This document shows positions 7,459 through 13,310 of a stretch of 14,899 nt of DNA, piece by piece; the first letter of the stretch is position 1, and the number at the start of each line of letters is the position of its first letter. Under the pieces are notes generated by a model, which was not told where the DNA came from, made no database searches, and saw only the letters and a list, made by a program, of their open reading frames with translations. The position numbers and the translations under genes are program-made. Origin of the DNA: Bacteroidota bacterium (GTDB lineage: Bacteria; Bacteroidota; Bacteroidia; Bacteroidales; FEN-979); NCBI GenBank assembly GCA_026391755.1, contig JAPLDN010000280.1, forward strand, positions 1-14,899. The letters are read 5' to 3'.

Positions 7459-8579
7459 GCTGAATATTTTTTATACGCCCTGATGAGACAGGCTGCAATG
7501 TAATCAATCTTTTCTTCCTCGAGGCCTACATAAGTTGGCAGGCTAAGGCCTTCCCCTGCAATAAGGACGCTGTTCGGGTTCTCTCCCCGCATAAACACCG
7601 GATCTTTATAGAACGACATAAAATGGATAGGATAAAACACTGGCCGGCTGTCAATATGTTTAAGGCTTAGTTCGCTGATCACAACATCGCGGGTTTCGAA
7701 GTCCATGCCCTGCAACCTTACCGTTACAAGCCAGTTCACATTGCGGTTTCCATGGGTCTCCTGGAAACAAATGCCTTTGCAGGATGACAGCTGTTCTTTA
7801 TACCGCATGAGGATGGCATCCCTCGAAGCCAGAAGCGAATCGAGCTGTTCAAGCTGGGCCAGGCCGACTGCAGCCTGCATATTGGTCATGCGGTAATTGA
7901 ACCCGAGGTTGTCGTACCAGTATTTCTTATTACGGTTCATGCCATGGTCCCTGAGTATCCTCATTTTTTCGGCCAGTTCATCGTCATTTGTGAGGCACAT
8001 CCCGCCTTCGCCTGTGGTCATGATCTTGTTGCCGAAGAAACTGAAACAGCTTATGTTTCCATAGGTTCCGACTTTACGGCCCTGCAGCAGAGCTCCCGTT
8101 GCTTCAGCGCAGTCTTCAATAACCACTAAATTGTGCTCAGCTGCGATGTTCATAATCTCCACCATCCTGGCCGGGTTGCCGTAAAGGTGTACGGGCATTA
8201 TGGCCTTTGTGGCCTCCCCGATCGCGTTACGTATGCATCCGGGGCTGATGTTCCAGTCGTTTGTTTCCACATCGGTCAGAAGAGGCGTGGCATTGCAATA
8301 GCGCACCGAGTTTGATGTGGCGATAAATGTAAGATCAGGGACAATCACTTCATCGCCGTTTGTGATACCCGAAGCCGCCAGGGCAAGATGAAGGGCGATT
8401 GTGCCATTATGCGTGGCAACGGCATGTTTCATCCCGTGATACCTTGCAAATTCCATCTCGAACCTTTCTATATAAGGCCCGATCGAGCTGATCCAGCCTG
8501 ACTCCAGGGCATCAAGCACGTATTTCTTCTCATTTCCCAGGAAAGAAGGTCTGGCTATCTGAATTCTTTTTTCGCTCAT
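7455..8579 (-). CDS. DegT/DnrJ/EryC1-family sugar aminotransferase, perosamine-synthase-like
   Basis: This 374-residue PLP enzyme of the DegT family converts a nucleotide-linked keto sugar to an amino sugar, using glutamate as usual donor. Visible hallmarks are G-W-I-S-S-I-G-P-Y-I-E-R-F-E (28-41), H-N-G-T-I-A-L-H (57-64), G-D-E-V-I-V-P (75-81), E-D-C-A-E-A (155-160, PLP-nitrogen Asp156) and S-F-F-G-N-K-I-M-T-T-G-E-G-G (180-193) with the PLP lysine K185. The W-I-S-S-x-G-P-Y-I and F-F-G-N-K motifs are closest to what I know of GDP-perosamine synthases, so a GDP-4-keto-6-deoxymannose substrate is a reasonable guess. Other 4-keto sugars remain possible, and no dehydratase gene is in the window to decide it. 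The start has an AAGGA-like site a few bases upstream and lies 16 bp after the membrane glycosyltransferase stop. Confidence 0.9.
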   Translation of the reverse strand: MSEKRIQIARPSFLGNEKKYVLDALESGWISSIGPYIERFEMEFARYHGMKHAVATHNGTIALHLALAASGITNGDEVIVPDLTFIATSNSVRYCNATPLLTDVETNDWNISPGCIRNAIGEATKAIMPVHLYGNPARMVEIMNIAAEHNLVVIEDCAEATGALLQGRKVGTYGNISCFSFFGNKIMTTGEGGMCLTNDDELAEKMRILRDHGMNRNKKYWYDNLGFNYRMTNMQAAVGLAQLEQLDSLLASRDAILMRYKEQLSSCKGICFQETHGNRNVNWLVTVRLQGMDFETRDVVISELSLKHIDSRPVFYPIHFMSFYKDPVFMRGENPNSVLIAGEGLSLPTYVGLEEEKIDYIAACLIRAYKKYSA

Positions 8580-8595
8580 CGGTCCTTGCTGTCTG

Positions 8596-10128
8596 CTATT
8601 GTTTCTTTTCAGGAAAAAACTCCTTATTCCTGTATATATACACGGTTTTATTCCTGTTAATCGGGTTCATCCAATGCACAAGCCTGTCGATAAAACCAGG
8701 TTCAATGGTTGTTTCGTAAACCAGGAATGGAAGGTATTGCCTGGTCTTCACAACCATGGGCGCGATGCTTTTTTCACCGGTGAAAAGCACAAACCTGGGG
8801 GGAAACGATTTACCTCCTTTGAGAGAATATACCATGATGCTGTCAAGGCTGCGGTCACCGTTCTTTTCATTACTCATGACAGGCCATTGGCCCAGGTAAA
8901 ATTTCGGAAACATCTCTGGATTATTCCCATCGTCGATAGCCGTCATGTATTGTATCCCATGGTATTTTGATAAATAGCTCATGCTTTCGGCCATGGACCT
9001 TTTGGAATACGTAAATGTAAAAACCAGCAACATGATGGAATTCAAAACCCAGAAAAATATCCAGAAGGAACTCAGGAGGGTTTTATGCTTTTTCCAGTAG
9101 GCCGATCTCTCGCTGAATTCCATCCAGCCAATGCTGCCGATTATAATAAAAAGAGGGATCATGGGGAAGATAAACCTTTCCTGTTTGTTCGGGACCCAGC
9201 AATGGAAAGCGAAGAAGAGTAAGGTGGGGAAGAAAATATAGAAATACTGTTTCCATTTCCTGATAAACCCCCAGAAAAGAAAAATGCTTAACGGGGGGAT
9301 CAGCATTCCGCCAATAACAAGAAAGTAATTATACCAGGGAAGAATGATATAATCATTGATTTCATTCAGGCATAATACCGCGTAGGAGTATATCTCAATA
9401 AAAGGTTTTCCCCATATCAAAAAGTCAATGCCTCCCTGGACAAGGCTGAAAGTCAGTAGAGACCCGGCTGCCAGTGAGAGCAGGTATTTGAACTGGCCTG
9501 TAAAAAGCAGCCACAGGCCAAGGCCAATTGGGAAAAATACGGTTTGGAACCGGATATCGGTAGCAAGGCCCAGGACAAGCCCTGAGATAAACCAGTTTAG
9601 GACCTGCTTTTCTTTATTTTCGGGTTTTGTAATAAACCAGAATCCCAGGATGACGAGAGGAACGCAAACCATCTCAACAAGGTTTCTCACGCTCATCCAT
9701 GGCATGAACCAGAACAGGGCGAGAAGAATGCCGGCAAGGCGGGCCGGTTTTTTGCCGCCCAGGGTTTCGGTGATCCTGTACCCGTAAAAGACCGTTACCA
9801 GGGACCATGCAGCCAGGATGATCCTCATAAACAGCATTTTTACCTGAGGGTTTTGAATATGAAGAAGCTTCATCAGGGAAAAGAACAGGAAGTTGATACC
9901 GGGGTAAAACAGGTTATGGCCGGTTGGTCCGGTGTTCCCCGGGCTGCCAGGGAGCCAGTTGTTGTAATCATGGCCGTCGACCCAAGACTGGGCTGATTCA
10001 ATAACAATGTAATGGTCATCGAACATGCCCCAACCTTTCGCAAAGATGGCTGCAAGCAAACGAAAGAGTATTGCCAATGCCATGATCAGCATCAGGGGCC
10101 TATCATCCCAGTATTTACGTATATGCAT
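8596..10128 (-). CDS. Polytopic GT-C glycosyltransferase, GT22/Alg9-like
   Basis: This 510-residue integral membrane protein has roughly ten hydrophobic segments between residues 11 and 372 and a mostly soluble C-terminal part (about 375-510). Its first extracytoplasmic loop holds an acidic pair, D37-D38, where GT-C enzymes keep their catalytic acid. Residues 314-321 read N-K-Q-E-R-F-I-F, resembling the H-K-E-x-R-F motif of the GT22 (Alg9/PIG-B-type) mannosyltransferases with H replaced by N. Such enzymes take a sugar from polyprenyl phosphate and transfer it to a lipid- or protein-linked acceptor outside the membrane. Donor and acceptor here are inferred. The gene begins 11 bp after the UspA gene and is followed by the DegT and DPM1-like genes, which could make the donor. 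A GT39/GT83-like assignment is the alternative. Confidence 0.78.
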   Translation of the reverse strand: MHIRKYWDDRPLMLIMALAILFRLLAAIFAKGWGMFDDHYIVIESAQSWVDGHDYNNWLPGSPGNTGPTGHNLFYPGINFLFFSLMKLLHIQNPQVKMLFMRIILAAWSLVTVFYGYRITETLGGKKPARLAGILLALFWFMPWMSVRNLVEMVCVPLVILGFWFITKPENKEKQVLNWFISGLVLGLATDIRFQTVFFPIGLGLWLLFTGQFKYLLSLAAGSLLTFSLVQGGIDFLIWGKPFIEIYSYAVLCLNEINDYIILPWYNYFLVIGGMLIPPLSIFLFWGFIRKWKQYFYIFFPTLLFFAFHCWVPNKQERFIFPMIPLFIIIGSIGWMEFSERSAYWKKHKTLLSSFWIFFWVLNSIMLLVFTFTYSKRSMAESMSYLSKYHGIQYMTAIDDGNNPEMFPKFYLGQWPVMSNEKNGDRSLDSIMVYSLKGGKSFPPRFVLFTGEKSIAPMVVKTRQYLPFLVYETTIEPGFIDRLVHWMNPINRNKTVYIYRNKEFFPEKKQ

Positions 10129-10139
10129 TCAGCTTTTTC

Positions 10140-11024
10140 TCAGGCCAATTGAATCCACTCGTAATAGTAGTACCCCAACTCAACAGGGTTGATACACATT
10201 ACAGGGATCTGGGCCTCGTTGAACATCAGTTTTTCGTCCCAGGACGACATGCTGAAACCGGGGACGTCAACATTAGGCCTTGTCATGATCATCACCATAT
10301 CGGCATGATTCATGGCGGAATAGGAAAGTACCTGCTTTGCAAAATCACCTTTGGGTTCTGCATAGGTGACCTCATGATTAATGCTTTCCTCGTTGAGAGC
10401 GTCGGAGATCTGGCGGGTGATTATTTTAAGGCGGCTGTTCAGTCCTTTTTCGGTCTCCACTGCCTGGAAAACATGGATCTTCGATTTGAACAATTGCGCT
10501 ATCATTTTAACCCACTGAACCGTTTGCCTCGATTCAAGATCGTTAGAAACAGGAAGAACAATATTCTCGTAGCCCTGTTTAAAGGACCTTTTTTGCACAA
10601 CGATTACGGGCACGGGCGATTCGGAAACCACGCGAAGGGCATAGCTGCCGAATACATGCTGCAGGCCTTTCTTCCCGTGTGTGCCAAGGATCATTAAATT
10701 GGCTTTTATCCTGCTGGCAACTTCGTTGATTGTACTGAAAATACTGCCTTCTTCTGCAATCGTGTCAACAACAACATCATACTTTTTCTCGTAATATGAT
10801 TTGTATTCCTTCAGCCTTTTTTCGACATAATCGGTCCCGACATTCTTTTTCTTAAGGGCCGATTTTGTTTCGTTGTTTATTACATGAAGGATGACCGCTT
10901 TATATTTGAGAAAACGGGCAAGATGTATCCCATGGATAACTGCATTTCCGCAGACCTCGGAAAAATCGGTTGGGATCAGGATGATGTTGTCGTACTTGGT
11001 CTCTTTTGATTTTTTTGTTGCCAT
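10140..11024 (-). CDS. Universal stress protein, two tandem UspA domains
   Basis: This 294-residue cytoplasmic protein has two UspA-type domains. Domain 1 (about 11-145) begins Y-D-N-I-I-L-I-P-T-D-F-S and ends with the nucleotide-binding loop G114-T-H-G117, then eight residues, G126-S127, followed by the P-V-P-V-I-V-V strand. This is the ATP-binding class motif with one residue fewer than the common spacing. Domain 2 (about 150-280) keeps the fold pattern (I-V-L-P-V-S; I-P-V-M-C-I-N-P) but lacks the glycine loop, so it probably does not bind ATP. UspA proteins are linked to stress survival; a specific role cannot be read here. ATG 11024 lies 49 nt inside the end of the HD-domain gene. The domain opens at residue 11, so the start cannot be moved much. 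Confidence 0.92.
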   Translation of the reverse strand: MATKKSKETKYDNIILIPTDFSEVCGNAVIHGIHLARFLKYKAVILHVINNETKSALKKKNVGTDYVEKRLKEYKSYYEKKYDVVVDTIAEEGSIFSTINEVASRIKANLMILGTHGKKGLQHVFGSYALRVVSESPVPVIVVQKRSFKQGYENIVLPVSNDLESRQTVQWVKMIAQLFKSKIHVFQAVETEKGLNSRLKIITRQISDALNEESINHEVTYAEPKGDFAKQVLSYSAMNHADMVMIMTRPNVDVPGFSMSSWDEKLMFNEAQIPVMCINPVELGYYYYEWIQLA

Positions 11025-11596
11025 AAGCTTATTATTTCATTTAGGTTCTCTGATTTTTTTCGGCTTCGCAATAAGACTGCGGATTTTGTGAAATAATCGT
11101 GTTCGCTGAGGAATTTTACCTGGATATCGAGCCAGGATGTCAGGTCGGTTTTCCGGATCCCGAAATGGTTCCATTCATTTTGCAACTCGAACGAGTGTAT
11201 AAAAAAATCTTCCCGCCCCAGGTAATCGAGATCGGCGTCACAAAGCACCTGTTCTGCTATCGAAGAGGCTTTCTGGGGAAGGCGTGTGACCAGGATAAGG
11301 CTGCTGATCATCGCGATCTCCTCTTTTTTAAAACTAAAATCAGGAAGAAACCTGGTGGCCAGGTCGACCGATGCCGACTCGTGGTCCAGGTACCTGACAA
11401 GCATTCCTGAATCGTGATAAAGGGCTGCCACTTCCATAAGTCTCGCTTCTTCTTCGGGAATTCCTTCCATGCCGATAAGCCTTATTACTGCTGCATGCAC
11501 GTCAAGAGTATGCCCTAAGCAATGATATGTGTAGCCCGGGTTGAGCTCTTTACGGAGTTTCTCAACAATAAAGGATTTGGCTCCCTGGAAATCCAT
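10976..11596 (-). CDS. HD-domain metal-dependent phosphohydrolase
   Basis: This 206-residue protein carries the HD superfamily signature: Y-H-C-L-G-H-T (24-30, H25 and H29), the metal-binding pair Y-H-D-S-G (60-64, H61-D62), D71-H72-E73 and a late D-A-D-L-D-Y-L-G (120-127). These ligate one or two metals in hydrolases that cleave phosphate esters, often of nucleotides. The substrate cannot be predicted. There is no signal peptide and no second domain. The last 16 codons overlap the UspA gene in another frame, so the two are probably translated from the same mRNA. A small inverted repeat (11601-11619) lies just upstream of the start. Confidence 0.85.
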   Translation of the reverse strand: MDFQGAKSFIVEKLRKELNPGYTYHCLGHTLDVHAAVIRLIGMEGIPEEEARLMEVAALYHDSGMLVRYLDHESASVDLATRFLPDFSFKKEEIAMISSLILVTRLPQKASSIAEQVLCDADLDYLGREDFFIHSFELQNEWNHFGIRKTDLTSWLDIQVKFLSEHDYFTKSAVLLRSRKKSENLNEIISLWQQKNQKRPSTTTSS

Positions 11597-11600
11597 AAGG

Positions 11601-11619
11601 TTTCATTAGGACAATGAAA
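11601..11619. repeat. Short perfect inverted repeat before the HD-domain gene
   Basis: Seven-base arms, tttcatt (11601-11607) and aatgaaa (11613-11619), flank a 5-nt loop, 4 bp from the HD-gene ATG in the 64-bp spacer after rpe. It could be an operator-like site or a weak 5' leader hairpin. The spacer is A+T-rich, so chance is possible. Confidence 0.5.
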
Positions 11620-11660
11620 TGTAAAAATAGCAAAAAAGAAAAATGAAATGGCAGGGATCG

Positions 11661-12308
11661 TCAGAAATTCTTCAACAGCTTAATTGTCTCTTCCGGATTG
11701 GATGATGCAAATATCGTATTACCGGCAACCAGGATGCCTGCACCTTCTTTTACCAGCAGGGGGGCATTGTTAAGGTCCACGCCCCCGTCGATCTCGATCA
11801 TGGCCGATGAATTCTTCCTCAGGATGAGTTCTTTGAGTTCCCCGACTTTCCTGTATGTGTTCTCAATGAATTTCTGTCCGCCGAACCCCGGGTTTACACT
11901 CATCAGCAGGATCATATCAGTATCGCTGATTATATCGGCAAGCAGGCTTACCGGTGAATGGGGATTGAGGACGACACCGGCTTTGGCACCGGAATGTTTA
12001 ATAAGGTATACCGATCGGTGCAGGTGGTTACAGGCTTCGGCATGAATGCTTATAATGTCGGCCCCTGCTGTATGAAACCTCTCAATATAACGGTCGGGAT
12101 CGACGATCATGAGATGAACGTCGAGCGGTTTGCGTGCTGCCATTTTGATCTTTTCAATGACAGGGAGTCCAAAAGAAATATTGGGAACAAAAACACCATC
12201 CATCACATCCAGGTGGAACCAATCGGCCTGGCTGCGGTTCACCATCTCTATGTCTTTCTCAAGATTGAGGAAGTTGGCAGAGAGGAGGGAGGGAGCGATC
12301 AGGTGCAT
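11661..12308 (-). CDS. rpe: Ribulose-phosphate 3-epimerase
   Basis: Rpe interconverts D-ribulose 5-phosphate and D-xylulose 5-phosphate in the pentose phosphate pathway. The 215-residue length is typical for a single TIM barrel. The metal and catalytic residues are present: H32 and D34 in F-H-L-D-V-M-D-G, H65 in D-V-H-L-M, and D174 in I-D-G-G-V. The mobile loop M-S-V-N-P-G-F-G-G-Q-K-F (136-147) and the phosphate-binding V-A-G-N-T-I-F near the end are intact. The start ATG 12308 is immediately preceded by a 7-bp tandem repeat rather than a Shine-Dalgarno site. The gene follows rpoD by 71 bp and precedes the HD-domain gene by 64 bp. Confidence 0.97.
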   Translation of the reverse strand: MHLIAPSLLSANFLNLEKDIEMVNRSQADWFHLDVMDGVFVPNISFGLPVIEKIKMAARKPLDVHLMIVDPDRYIERFHTAGADIISIHAEACNHLHRSVYLIKHSGAKAGVVLNPHSPVSLLADIISDTDMILLMSVNPGFGGQKFIENTYRKVGELKELILRKNSSAMIEIDGGVDLNNAPLLVKEGAGILVAGNTIFASSNPEETIKLLKNF

Positions 12309-12325
12309 TTACGATTTACGATTTA
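12308..12325. repeat. Short 7-bp tandem repeat at the rpe start
   Basis: Two full copies and a partial third of tttacga (atcgtaa on the coding strand) run up to the rpe start codon. They are directly followed by the inverted repeat at 12325-12373, so most of the 71-bp rpoD-rpe spacer is repetitive. Confidence 0.75.
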
Positions 12326-12373
12326 TCCGACATCTGATATCTGATCACTGATGGCAGATGTCAGATGTCGGAT
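12325..12373. repeat. 19-bp near-perfect inverted repeat downstream of rpoD
   Basis: The arms 12325-12343 and 12355-12373 are complementary over 19 bp with one mismatch (a possible G-U pair in RNA) and enclose an 11-nt loop. The right arm itself contains two copies of cagatgt. The hairpin starts 7 bp beyond the rpoD stop codon on the - strand. It has no T tail, so it is more likely an mRNA-stabilising or attenuating structure, or a repeat element, than an intrinsic terminator. Confidence 0.85.
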
Positions 12374-12379
12374 GGCAGA

Positions 12380-13243
12380 TTATCCTAGATAGGTTTTCAA
12401 TATCTTCGACCGTGATGTATGTTTTAGTCTGCGGATTGCTTTTTCCTTGATCTGACGCACCCGTTCACGGGTAAGGTCGAAGCGTTCACCGATTTCTTCG
12501 AGAGTCATCGGGTGGCTGCCGTTAAGTCCAAAATACAAACGGATCACATCGGCTTCCCTCTGGGTAAGCGTTGAAACTGCACGTTCTATTTCCTTTTTCA
12601 GGGATTCGTAAAGAAGCCCGTTATCGGGTGTAGTGTTTTCTTCACCTTTGAGGACGTCATACATGGTATTGTCTTCGTCCTGGATAAGGGGGGCATCCAT
12701 GGAAACATGTCGGCCCGAATTTCTAAGGGATTCTTTAACTTCATTCTCGGATATTTCGAGAAGATGTGCTATTTCGTCGGAATTCGGTTCCCTTTCGTAC
12801 TGCTGTTCAAGCTGGGCATAGGCCTTGTTGATCTTATTGATGGAACCGATCTTATTCAGGGGAAGTCTCACAATCCTCGACTGTTCAGCGAGGGCCTGCA
12901 GGATTGACTGGCGTATCCACCATACAGCATAGGAGATGAATTTAAAACCACGGGTTTCGTCAAAACGCTGTGCAGCTTTGATCAGGCCCAGGTTCCCTTC
13001 ATTGATAAGGTCGGGCAGACTGAGCCCCTGGTTCTGGTACTGTTTTGAAACCGAGACCACAAACCTCAGGTTGGCTTTGGTAAGTTTTTCCAGGGCACTT
13101 TGGTCGCCTTGCTTGATCCTCTGCGCCAGGGATACTTCTTCGTCGGCTGTGATGAGTTCAACTTTGCCGATCTCCTGAAGGTATTTATCTAACGACGCGG
13201 TTTCGCGGTTGGTAACCTGTTTCGTGATTTTCAGCTGCCTCAT
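12380..13243 (-). CDS. rpoD: RNA polymerase primary sigma factor RpoD/SigA (Bacteroidota type)
   Basis: This 287-residue sigma-70 factor directs RNA polymerase to housekeeping promoters. Region 1.2 is at about 17-46 (S-L-D-K-Y-L-Q-E-I-G), region 2 at about 55-125 (N-L-R-F-V-V-S-V, D-L-I-N-E-G-N-L-G-L, F-I-S-Y-A-V-W-W-I-R-Q-S-I), region 3 at 128-210, and region 4 at about 225-280 with the helix-turn-helix T-L-E-E-I-G-E-R-F-D-L-T-R-E-R-V-R-Q-I. Region 1.1 is absent, as is typical of the short primary sigma of Bacteroidota, which recognises TTTG/TAnnTTTG promoters. A Shine-Dalgarno-like AAAGGA lies about 8 nt before ATG 13243. It follows pnp by 67 bp, a neighbourhood I know from Bacteroidales. 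The context and complete regions argue against an alternative sigma factor. Confidence 0.96.
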   Translation of the reverse strand: MRQLKITKQVTNRETASLDKYLQEIGKVELITADEEVSLAQRIKQGDQSALEKLTKANLRFVVSVSKQYQNQGLSLPDLINEGNLGLIKAAQRFDETRGFKFISYAVWWIRQSILQALAEQSRIVRLPLNKIGSINKINKAYAQLEQQYEREPNSDEIAHLLEISENEVKESLRNSGRHVSMDAPLIQDEDNTMYDVLKGEENTTPDNGLLYESLKKEIERAVSTLTQREADVIRLYFGLNGSHPMTLEEIGERFDLTRERVRQIKEKAIRRLKHTSRSKILKTYLG

Positions 13244-13310
13244 GCGCGATGTCCTTTAGTTTTACCTGGGTTGATCAATTTTACGGAAAGTTGGTACTAA
13301 GGTTACAAAG

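Noticed and set aside
11597..11660. Promoter in the A+T-rich spacer before the HD gene (TACATTTC resembling the -7 motif).
   Set aside because: One mismatch in the core and no properly spaced -33 element in a low-complexity stretch.
12308..12380. The rpoD-rpe spacer as a CRISPR array.
   Set aside because: Units are only 7-19 bp, there are no uniform spacers and no cas genes.
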